Below, in pieces: positions 1 to 7,137 of a DNA stretch of 21,897 bases; position 1 is the stretch's first letter, and each line of letters opens with the position of its first letter. The stretch is from Chitinophagaceae bacterium (GTDB taxonomy: Bacteria; Bacteroidota; Bacteroidia; Chitinophagales; Chitinophagaceae). Under the pieces are notes generated by a model, which searched no databases, was not told the DNA's origin, and saw only the letters and a list, made by a program, of their open reading frames with translations. The position numbers were made by a program, and so were the translations under genes. Where the stretch lies: the NCBI GenBank assembly GCA_025963615.1, contig JAOQAL010000551.1:1-21897 (forward strand), read 5' to 3'.

Positions 1-1960
1 CGCTGTCAGTATATACAGATGCCGGCATTACATCAAAAGGTGCTGTATATTTTGCAATGGTCTTCAGATACTCCGAATATAGTGTAACACCGGAATACCA
101 TTTCATCCAATCAGGATGATCAGGAAACGCACGGCAAAGTTCCGTAAGTGCGAGCGTAGCTCCCTGCTCACGGCCACGGTGGCAATAATGAAGCAAGCGG
201 TCTTTGGCTGTAGTAGTATAATAGAAACCGGTTAAGGGAATATCCCAGTCAGTGCGTTGGCGCTGCTGCGCATTCACTATTACCTGTGATAATTTGGTTG
301 CCTTGTCAGCATATTTTTTATTGCCGGTTGCTTTCCATAAATCCACGGAAGCGATAATTGCCTGCGACGCCAGTTCATGCTCCACATTATCTGAATCAAA
401 TGATCCCCTCCAAATCTCTTTGGAAGACTTTACGTTTGGCAAGCCCTCTACGGCAAACTTCCAATCTGCTTCCGCCATTTTTAATGCATAAGCAGCCAGC
501 CGGGGGTCACTATCTTTTAATACACGCGCAGCGATCGCTTCTACCGCCGAGGCCTGAAAATTTGTCATCGGGCTGTTGCGGGCTGTCGTTGTAATATCAT
601 CAAAGTCTCCCAGGATGCTGTTGGTTCTCCGGCTACTGATAGAACCTCCATTACGGTAACCATCGTTAAAACTTGTTTTCAAAACCCAGTCAAGGCCCCA
701 TTTTGCCTCTTCAATAACACGTTCTTTCAATTCCGGATTATCATTTCTTATATGCAGTTGTTCCGCCATGCTGAATAACGCATAGGTTATCTCTCCTGTG
801 TTCTCAATTCCCTGGGTCAGGTCACCCGCATCATGCCATCCACCATTGATGACTATGCGCTTATCATCGTGTTTGCAGGTCCAGTCGCGGTGACAAATAC
901 CATGGACGCCGGGTACATCCAGGCCACAACGTTCAGCATAGTAAAAATTCAGCGCTTTCCAGATCGTTCGATCCCAAACATTCGCATCAATTCGGAAAGG
1001 CTGTGTAACTACATCGCCTGCCTGTAGTATGTAAGTACCTGGCTGCCGGATTTCAGAAAAATTCATTACCTGGAAAGTTCCGATATGGGAACTGGAAATC
1101 TCCAGCGGTTTTGATAAAACTACCGCTCCACTTTCCTGGTTGATGAGTTTGAATTCTTTCGCCTCAATATTACTCGCGACAGCACTTTTTACAGCGCCTG
1201 TCTGGTAGCCCGTGTGACTGTAAGAAATCCGGCCCGGCCAGACCTCCCAGCCCTCTACCTTATCCGGATTTACTTTTTCAAGATCCAATTGGTCAAAATA
1301 AAATTGAATGTTATCCGCTTCCTCCGGTGCATTGCCCGATAAGCCATACGACATTTCAAGACTTGTTATCTTGTCTCTTGCCACATTGCCGATTTCCCAA
1401 ACTATATGGTTCCATTCATGATTACGGAGTATCAAGGAGGTTTCTCCTTCCTGGCCAAATAACGCGGGCATTTTTACAACACCATCATTATACAAACGAA
1501 AATCCAGCGCCGTAGTATAAAAACCGGGTAGTTCAGGGTAAATCCAGATAGAGAGGCGGTTGAAGCCTGTCCAGTCTTCGTCATTAAAAAGACGACGGAT
1601 GCCCGAACGACCCCAACCCCGGCCGGTTTTAGGAGCAGGTCCTTCAAGCCTTGTAGGGGTTTGCATAAGCAGGGACTGGTTACCGTTATGAACCTTATCT
1701 TTTGTCAGTGAAATCCTGGCAACTGAACCACTGGAGTCTAAAATTTTCGTGACAATCCTTGCATCTACCACGGGACCCCCACTGGTAGTAAACGAATGCC
1801 AATGATCCAGTGTTTCCATGCCATCCAGCGCACGGCTTTCCAACACCGCTTTATTAAGCCAGCGGTAAGAGGCGGAATCCTTGAAGTCAGCAGTCATCGG
1901 TTCGCGAACAGATTGGAAACCCAATAAGCAAACAACAAAAAACGAAAACCAGTATTTCAT
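1..1960 (-). CDS. GH9 family glycoside hydrolase (endoglucanase-like), secreted, C-terminus outside window
   Basis: Probable extracellular or periplasmic beta-glucan hydrolase. The frame is open from an ATG at 1958-1960 to the window edge (653 residues visible). It starts with a signal peptide (MKYWFSFFVVCLLGF). Next comes a beta-rich module at about residues 35-230 that may be carbohydrate binding. An Ig-like cellulase N-terminal (CelD_N) domain lies at about 235-320, and the GH9 (alpha/alpha)6 catalytic domain starts at about 330. The signature VPGVHGICHRDW is followed by GGWHDAGD at 373-380, with Asp377 and Asp380 matching the GH9 water-activating aspartates. The catalytic Glu normally near the C-terminus cannot be checked because that part is missing. 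No sugar transporter (SusC/D) is visible alongside. GH9 assignment is firm; substrate (cellulose, xyloglucan or other beta-glucan) is not decided. No shadow of a frameshift was seen. Confidence 0.9.
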   Translation of the reverse strand, partial: MKYWFSFFVVCLLGFQSVREPMTADFKDSASYRWLNKAVLESRALDGMETLDHWHSFTTSGGPVVDARIVTKILDSSGSVARISLTKDKVHNGNQSLLMQTPTRLEGPAPKTGRGWGRSGIRRLFNDEDWTGFNRLSIWIYPELPGFYTTALDFRLYNDGVVKMPALFGQEGETSLILRNHEWNHIVWEIGNVARDKITSLEMSYGLSGNAPEEADNIQFYFDQLDLEKVNPDKVEGWEVWPGRISYSHTGYQTGAVKSAVASNIEAKEFKLINQESGAVVLSKPLEISSSHIGTFQVMNFSEIRQPGTYILQAGDVVTQPFRIDANVWDRTIWKALNFYYAERCGLDVPGVHGICHRDWTCKHDDKRIVINGGWHDAGDLTQGIENTGEITYALFSMAEQLHIRNDNPELKERVIEEAKWGLDWVLKTSFNDGYRNGGSISSRRTNSILGDFDDITTTARNSPMTNFQASAVEAIAARVLKDSDPRLAAYALKMAEADWKFAVEGLPNVKSSKEIWRGSFDSDNVEHELASQAIIASVDLWKATGNKKYADKATKLSQVIVNAQQRQRTDWDIPLTGFYYTTTAKDRLLHYCHRGREQGATLALTELCRAFPDHPDWMKWYSGVTLYSEYLKTIAKYTAPFDVMPASVYTDS

Positions 1961-2386
1961 GACGGTAATGATTGATGATTTCAACTTTGAATAATAGCAG
2001 GCAAATTATGCTATACATTGTAAAAGTTTCTGAATTTATTTGCCCGGTCGAACTATTAATTTGACTTAGGTCAATACATTTCTCTTCAACTTTTGTCTCA
2101 CGACGCCAAAGAACCGGACAATTGAGTCTCGATTCAATCAACTTTGCAAACCAGGACAGCTTTCCAAACGCTTCCGGTTAAGTAGTTCTAATTGTGGTGA
2201 TTTTTCAACCCATCCCTCTCCCTGTTTGCAGCTTGAAATGCAAGGGAGGTAAATTCAATACGGGTATTAAACTGGCACGCATTCATTATCAGTTTATCGA
2301 AGTTCTAATTGTTCTAACTTTTCAACCGCTCAGTCTCGCAGCTCACAGCTCATAGCTCATAGCTTGTAGCTCATAGCTTGCAGCTC
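1961..2386. other. Intergenic region between GH9 and cysS, with repeats
   Basis: About 426 bp without a credible gene. It holds two copies of a 27-bp imperfect direct repeat (2184-2210 and 2301-2327) and, at its right end, a heptamer array that runs into the cysS stop codon. The left part should hold the GH9 promoter and leader. I found no exact TAnnTTTG box there; the nearest, ATAATTTG on the minus strand about 50 bp before the GH9 ATG, departs from consensus. No Rho-independent terminator for cysS is evident. Confidence 0.6.
2184..2327 (+). repeat. 27-bp imperfect direct repeat, two copies
   Basis: Copies at 2184-2210 and 2301-2327 both begin AGTTCTAATTGT and end TTTTCAACC, with a variable middle; by eye 23 of 27 positions agree. 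The copies are 117 bp apart start to start. The second copy leads, after 12 bp, into the AGCTYRY heptamer array. They may belong to a dispersed intergenic family; only these two copies were noticed here. Confidence 0.6.
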
Positions 2387-2388
2387 CT
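2340..2388 (+). repeat. AGCTYRY heptamer array, 7 units (family A, copy 1)
   Basis: Seven contiguous 7-bp units: AGCTCAC, AGCTCAT, AGCTCAT, AGCTTGT, AGCTCAT, AGCTTGC, AGCTCCT. The array is preceded by GTCTCGC. The last unit overlaps the cysS TAG stop codon (complement of 2387-2389), so the array starts right where the gene ends. The same leader plus seven units is found again at 12492-12547. Confidence 0.85.
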
Positions 2389-3880
2389 ACTCAATACTCC
2401 AACTCATTCCCCCACCTTTTTCATCTTTCAATGCAATGCCCAATGAAGCTAATTGATTTCTGATCCGGTCAGAGGTAGCAAAATCTTTTTTACTTTTTGC
2501 TTCTTTTCTTATTTCAATCAATAGGTCTATAACTCCCTTCAGTTTGTTATCATCGGTTTCTGTAACACTTTTTAATCCCAGCACATCTTCCAGGTACACC
2601 TTAAACTGGCGTTGTAATAAGGTAAGCGTTTCCGCAGATAAAGAAGTCACCGGAACAATTTTATCTTTCATACTATTAATAACAGGTACCAGCTCAAACA
2701 TATTGGCCAATACTTTGGATGTATTAAAATCGTCATCCATGAAAACATCAAACTCGCTGATCAGGATCTTTACTTTTTTATCCAGCTCTTCATCTACCGC
2801 ACTTTCCGGGCTGCCGGCTTCTAACTTCTTCAAATTTTCGTAAGCGTCCCAAAGCCGTTTTAATCCTTTCTCTGCAGCCTGCAGCGCTTCGTTACTAAAA
2901 TCGAGGGTGCTGCGGTAATGCGTTTGCAACATGAAAAAACGAACATTCATCGGGCTGTAGGCCTTTTCCAGTAAAGGATGGTCGCCACTGAATAACTGCC
3001 CGGGTAAAAAACCATTGCCGGCACTTTTACTCATCCGCACCCCATTTACCGTCAGCATATTGGTATGTAACCAATAGTTGGCAGGCGACACATGATAACA
3101 GGCCTGTGATTGTGCTATTTCGTTGGTATGGTGGGTCGCAGCCAGGTCCATTCCACCCCCATGGATATCAAATTGTTTTCCTAAATATTTTTCACTCATG
3201 GCCGAGCATTCAATATGCCAACCCGGAAAACCCATGCCCCAGGGCGATGGCCATTGCATCAGATGTTCAGGCCCAGCCTTAATCCAAAGAGCAAAATCAA
3301 GCCGGCCGCGTTTTTCATCCTGGCCGCCCAACTCCCGGGTTCCTTCGAGCAGGTCTTCTAATTTTCTATTGGTGAGTATGCCGTAAGGTTTTTCTTTACT
3401 GTATTTTTCTACATCAAAGTACACCGTGCCATTTACCACATAGCCATAACCGTTATCTATTATCTGCTGGGCCATTTTTATTTGCTCCGTAATATGACCG
3501 GTAGCGGCGGGCTCAATAGTAGGAGGCAGTGCGTTAAATAAATCCATCACTTTGTGAAACCCAAGAGTATAACGTTGAACAATTTCCATTGGCTCCAGTT
3601 GTTCCAACCTCGCTTTTTTTGAAAATTTATCATCGCCTTCATCGTGATCGCCCTCAAGGTGACCGGCATCCGTAATGTTGCGTACATACCTTACTTTATA
3701 TCCCAGGTAACAGAGATACCGGTAAATAATATCAAAAGAAATAAACGTACGGCAATTACCCAGATGCACATCGCTATACACCGTAGGGCCACACACATAT
3801 AAACCTGCATGGCCGGGTACTATCGGTTTAAATAGCTCTTTTTGTCTTGATAACGTATTGTATAATTTCAACTCGCTCAT
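2387..3880 (-). CDS. cysS: Cysteine--tRNA ligase
   Basis: Charges tRNA-Cys with cysteine in the cytoplasm (class I aminoacyl-tRNA synthetase). The 497-residue length fits the family (E. coli 461) with a slightly longer C-terminus. The opening YVCGPTVYSDVHLGN contains the HIGH-type motif (HLGN, 39-42). The KMSKS loop is RMSKS at 282-286. The four zinc ligands are all present: Cys30, Cys225 (GWHIECSAMS), His250 and Glu254 (within ATHHTNEIAQS). The C-terminal part has the expected helical anticodon-binding region ending KDEKGGGMSWSIE. The ATG at 3880 agrees with the usual N-terminus. A 255-bp gap separates it from the upstream EEP-fold gene, so it is probably transcribed from its own promoter. 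No exact TAnnTTTG box was found; GTTCTTTG lies about 35-40 bp before the ATG. Confidence 0.97.
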   Translation of the reverse strand: MSELKLYNTLSRQKELFKPIVPGHAGLYVCGPTVYSDVHLGNCRTFISFDIIYRYLCYLGYKVRYVRNITDAGHLEGDHDEGDDKFSKKARLEQLEPMEIVQRYTLGFHKVMDLFNALPPTIEPAATGHITEQIKMAQQIIDNGYGYVVNGTVYFDVEKYSKEKPYGILTNRKLEDLLEGTRELGGQDEKRGRLDFALWIKAGPEHLMQWPSPWGMGFPGWHIECSAMSEKYLGKQFDIHGGGMDLAATHHTNEIAQSQACYHVSPANYWLHTNMLTVNGVRMSKSAGNGFLPGQLFSGDHPLLEKAYSPMNVRFFMLQTHYRSTLDFSNEALQAAEKGLKRLWDAYENLKKLEAGSPESAVDEELDKKVKILISEFDVFMDDDFNTSKVLANMFELVPVINSMKDKIVPVTSLSAETLTLLQRQFKVYLEDVLGLKSVTETDDNKLKGVIDLLIEIRKEAKSKKDFATSDRIRNQLASLGIALKDEKGGGMSWSIE

Positions 3881-4051
3881 AATAAAACTCCTGCTTTAAA
3901 ACCGGCAAAGAACAGGATAATATCGTTTTTTTGAAACAATTAGTATAAAAATAATATTTTTTTTTACGGGGTATTGACTTCAGTTGATGCCATTCTCCAG
4001 AACTGGTGTTTGATAAACTCAAAATCAGGAGGGCAAAATAGTTTAATTATC

Positions 4052-4080
4052 CCGGCATTTCTGTCAAAAAAAAATGCCGG
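4052..4080. other. Inverted repeat, 9-bp stem, between EEP-fold gene and cysS
   Basis: CCGGCATTT (4052-4060) pairs perfectly with AAATGCCGG (4072-4080) around an 11-nt loop. On the minus strand the loop carries a run of T, rather than the T run following the stem as in a canonical intrinsic terminator. The position, after the stop of the EEP-fold gene and before cysS, would suit a terminator or attenuator, but the arrangement is not standard. The rest of the 255-bp gap is AT-rich with no recognisable gene. Confidence 0.45.
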
Positions 4081-4135
4081 CATACAACTGCTTCGGTTCT
4101 CTTTTTTTGAATTTTGCAGAAGAATGGTTGTCAAA

Positions 4136-5263
4136 CTACTTTTTGCCGGAGGGGGACTTCAGATCCGCCACCAGCATATAGTGATCCGACAACTCTCTAA
4201 CATATCTTTTAACCTGGAGAACAGAAAATTTTTTATCCGTGAAAATATAATCAATACGCAGTGTTGGCGAAAGTGCAGAAAAAGTCCTGCCGATCCCAAA
4301 CCCTTTTTCCAGGAACACGTCATGCATCCCGCCGCGGATCGTGGCATAGGCATAGGATGTAGGCACATCATTCAGGTCTCCGGTAAACAAAACGGGGTAG
4401 GGACTGTTGCTTAATTCTTCCTTTACGCTGTTCGCCTGGTGACCGCGAATAGTAGCTGCTAGTTTTAATTTTGAAAAAATACTACGCGAATTCTTTATCA
4501 CGCCTTCCTCCCCATGTTGTATTTGTTCAATTTTATCATAATCCGCCTTGTCGAATAGAACAGACTGAAGATGGGTAGTATAAACCCGGAGGGTATCGCC
4601 ATTAAATTTCAGGTCGGCGTGCAGTAATACTTCCGTTATTCCGGGTTTAGGATAATATATTTTGCCGGTATCCAACATGGGCAAACGTGAAAAAATAATG
4701 GAACTGTAATAATGATCTTTTGAATCCACTTCATAGGAGAAATAGTAGTAGGGATATTTTAATTCTTTCTGTATATACCGGATGTTGTTGTAATATTCGG
4801 GATTGATGGAAGTATGAAACTCCTGGAGGCATATTACATCCGCGTTTTGCTGTTTCAATAATTCCATCATTTTTAACCTTACCTGGCTGCCTTTATTATT
4901 ATTTTGTTTTAATTCAATGAAGCGGGCAACATTCCAGGTAACGATGCGGAGTTCATCTGGCTTTTTTGTATAGGTAAATGAAGGCTGCGAATGGAGGGCA
5001 AATAAAAGACTTACATTTTTCCACCCCGCCAGTAATGCAATGGCGGAAATAATTACATATTTTACCTTAAAAAATATCCAGAAAATAAAAAACAAGACCA
5101 CGGCCAGTAATAAAAAAGGAAAGGCCAATCCGGATAAAGAAATGAACCACCATTTTGCAGGATCAAGATAAGGAACCAGGCAAGCCAGTAAAAAAATAAT
5201 TACAATAACAATATTAGCAATAACCAATACCCTTTTTGTAAAACGACGAAAACCGGTAGTCAT
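4136..5263 (-). CDS. Membrane-anchored endonuclease/exonuclease/phosphatase (EEP) fold protein
   Basis: Predicted metal-dependent phosphoesterase of the EEP superfamily (DNase I / sphingomyelinase / inositol phosphatase fold) tethered to the membrane. Residues about 11-32, 40-63 and 68-90 form three hydrophobic helices; the catalytic domain starts near 105. The motif set is complete: TWN 109-111, metal-binding Glu148 (CLQE), His231 (TTHLQS), Asp296 and Asn298 (GDLND), Asp338 (RIDYIF) and the SDH pair Asp360-His361. Only one upstream ATG is possible, and it lies inside the last unit of the decamer repeat that fills the gap to the rhomboid gene. The gene lies 56 bp downstream of a rhomboid gene on the same strand, so an operon is likely. 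Substrate (phospholipid, nucleic acid or phosphosugar) cannot be told from sequence. Confidence 0.88.
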   Translation of the reverse strand: MTTGFRRFTKRVLVIANIVIVIIFLLACLVPYLDPAKWWFISLSGLAFPFLLLAVVLFFIFWIFFKVKYVIISAIALLAGWKNVSLLFALHSQPSFTYTKKPDELRIVTWNVARFIELKQNNNKGSQVRLKMMELLKQQNADVICLQEFHTSINPEYYNNIRYIQKELKYPYYYFSYEVDSKDHYYSSIIFSRLPMLDTGKIYYPKPGITEVLLHADLKFNGDTLRVYTTHLQSVLFDKADYDKIEQIQHGEEGVIKNSRSIFSKLKLAATIRGHQANSVKEELSNSPYPVLFTGDLNDVPTSYAYATIRGGMHDVFLEKGFGIGRTFSALSPTLRIDYIFTDKKFSVLQVKRYVRELSDHYMLVADLKSPSGKK

Positions 5264-5319
5264 TAGCGTTTATTAGCGGTCAATTGGCGAAAATTAGCTG
5301 ACATTCGCGGGCATTAGCG
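5262..5319 (+). repeat. ATTAGCG decamer array, 6 units (family D)
   Basis: Degenerate units start at 5262, 5272, 5283, 5293, 5303 and 5313 with cores ATTAGCG, ATTAGCG, ATTGGCG, ATTAGCT, ATTCGCG and ATTAGCG. Spacing is 10, 11, 10, 10 and 10 bp. The array fills the whole space between the rhomboid stop codon (5320-5322) and the EEP-fold start codon (5261-5263), overlapping the latter. On the coding strand the unit reads CGCTAATNNN. Confidence 0.75.
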
Positions 5320-6246
5320 TTATAAATCCTCCTCGCTCGCTCTCTTCAGCAGTTCTCTTTCTTCTTCGCTAAGGTACTGGTATCCTTTCTGGTTAATCTT
5401 GTCGAGAATTTCATCTACTCTTTGCTGCGTAATGTTGGCTGTTTTTTTAAAAGGCTGCTTTGTTTTTTTGTAATACAATTCTTCACGGATGCTTTTGCCC
5501 TTTTTGGGTTTATCGGGATTAAAAAGATCATTTACCCAATCAAAAAAGCGATTCATCCACTCGCTCCAGTCATAGCCTCTCCGCAAAAGGAATATGAAAA
5601 GAAAGCCCATAAAGCCACCAGCGATATGTGCAATATGGCCACCGGTATTATTGTATGGAATCGTAACCAGGTCAATGATAACAAAAAGTGTCGTGAGTAT
5701 CCACAACGGAATGCCGCCATTTAACATGGGGAAAATGCGGTAATCCGGAGAAATCATAGTAGTGGCAACCGCTACAGCCATAACACCAGCGGAAGCTCCC
5801 AAGGCAGTAACCACCGCCAGTTCGGGCCTTAGGACTGAAAAAAAGTTGAATGCCACCATAAAAGCAATCCCGCCGGCCAAACCACCATAAATATAAACCG
5901 GGATAATTTTGCGGCTGCCTGTCAAATCCTGCATAATGTAACCAAAGGCCCATAGCCAAAGCATATTGCCCAAAATATGCCAGATGGATTCACTGTCATG
6001 GACAAACATGTGGGTGATCAGCGTCCAGGGCCTTGTTAAAAAAGTAGTAAAGTTGGCGGGAAGAGTAAACCAGTTTAAGACATTCTTATGAAAAGATTCG
6101 ATGGGAATGTGGTTGAAAAAATAGACCACCTTGATAAACCCAAAAATTACAAAAACCGTAATGTTAATGACAATTAGGGCAACAAGTGTATTATTTTCAC
6201 GACCTATGGCAAGGCGTCGACGATAATCTTTTTCGTAATAACTCAT
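5320..6246 (-). CDS. Rhomboid intramembrane serine protease with C-terminal DUF6576-like tail
   Basis: Cleaves transmembrane substrates within the inner membrane. The 308 residues hold a six-helix rhomboid core (about 20-222). The HxxxN-type region is HILGNMLWLWAFG (90-102). The nucleophile is Ser152 in LGASAG and the general base His207 in GGHIAHIAGG. After the core is a charged linker (about 223-270) and then a short helical segment (about 271-305; QQRVDEILDKINQKG, LSEEERELLKRASEE). This resembles the DUF6576 tail found on rhomboids of Bacteroidota. It is the second of two adjacent rhomboid genes, 81 bp downstream of the other. The substrate is unknown; both catalytic residues are present, so it should be active. 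Confidence 0.93.
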   Translation of the reverse strand: MSYYEKDYRRRLAIGRENNTLVALIVINITVFVIFGFIKVVYFFNHIPIESFHKNVLNWFTLPANFTTFLTRPWTLITHMFVHDSESIWHILGNMLWLWAFGYIMQDLTGSRKIIPVYIYGGLAGGIAFMVAFNFFSVLRPELAVVTALGASAGVMAVAVATTMISPDYRIFPMLNGGIPLWILTTLFVIIDLVTIPYNNTGGHIAHIAGGFMGFLFIFLLRRGYDWSEWMNRFFDWVNDLFNPDKPKKGKSIREELYYKKTKQPFKKTANITQQRVDEILDKINQKGYQYLSEEERELLKRASEEDL

Positions 6247-6327
6247 AGTCTCAGGTTCACTGACAAATTTACAAAAAGCCTTTAGTTGAGTTGAGAAAAG
6301 ACTGTTATTTATTTCTGTAAATATCTA

Positions 6328-7086
6328 TTAGTATAACGTTTTCCGGTTCGTTTTGTTCCAGACATAGACTATAATAAAGCCGGCTAAGGCACCTCCAAGG
6401 TGGGCAAAATGGGCGACATTGTCAGTACTGTAATTTGTAATGCCCCCGAATAAATCCAGAGCTACATACGCTAAAACCAGCCATTTAGCTTTAATAGGTA
6501 TGGGAATCGGCATGATCATAAATTCGGTATTGGGAAATAAATATCCGAAGGCTACCATAATTCCCATGATAGCGCCTGAAGCACCCAGTGCCGGCGATAA
6601 AGCACCTAAAAGTTTTGTCACTCCCGCCTGGTCATTTGCAATAATGGCATCTGCCAGTTGTCCACATCTGAAATATTGTATGGCAAGGTGAAAAAGAGCC
6701 GCCCCAATTCCACTAGCAATGTAAAAAAATATAAACCGTTTGGCACCCCATAAATTTTCCAGTGTTCGCCCAAACATCCAAAGAGCAAACATATTGAATA
6801 GAATATGCGCAAATACAATTCCTCCGTGACTATCAATCGCCGCATGTGCAAACATATATGAGATCAATTCATAGGGATGAAATCTGCGCAAGCCTGATAA
6901 TTCACCACTTTGGGCAAGTATCTGTTCGAGTTTTGGAGGTATAGCGGGGTGAAGAGAAAGTAGATCTGTTAATGGAAAACGATTCTGTAATGTTAACTGT
7001 GCAATCCAAACGAGCAAATTAATTATAAGCAGATTTTTTATAACCGGAGGAAACAGCTCAGGACGGGAATACCTAAAATTACTCAT
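6328..7086 (-). CDS. Rhomboid intramembrane serine protease
   Basis: A second, compact rhomboid (252 residues) without a C-terminal tail. Features: a first helix at about 15-32, FAHILFNMFALWMFGRTLE (92-110) with the conserved HxxxN, nucleophile Ser170 in ALGASGAIMG, and general base His229 in VAHFAHLGGALAGF. A longer loop with CGQLADAIIANDQAG (about 141-155) separates the middle helices. The ATG at 7086 is preceded by TATCTTTA on the minus strand (7091-7098), one base from the TAnnTTTG consensus. It lies 51 bp after rlmD and 81 bp before the other rhomboid. The two share the fold but differ clearly in sequence, so they are probably not a recent duplication. Substrate unknown. Confidence 0.94.
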   Translation of the reverse strand: MSNFRYSRPELFPPVIKNLLIINLLVWIAQLTLQNRFPLTDLLSLHPAIPPKLEQILAQSGELSGLRRFHPYELISYMFAHAAIDSHGGIVFAHILFNMFALWMFGRTLENLWGAKRFIFFYIASGIGAALFHLAIQYFRCGQLADAIIANDQAGVTKLLGALSPALGASGAIMGIMVAFGYLFPNTEFMIMPIPIPIKAKWLVLAYVALDLFGGITNYSTDNVAHFAHLGGALAGFIIVYVWNKTNRKTLY

Positions 7087-7137
7087 AGGATAAAGATAAT
7101 TGTTATCAGATTAGAGTAAACACGATTTATAATTTTA

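Noticed and set aside
1887..2141. 84-codon minus-strand frame overlapping the GH9 start
   Set aside because: It overlaps the GH9 signal peptide in another frame, has no domain and no credible start signal.
3974..4414. 146-codon plus-strand frame
   Set aside because: It lies largely antisense to the EEP-fold gene and has the low-complexity look of a shadow frame.
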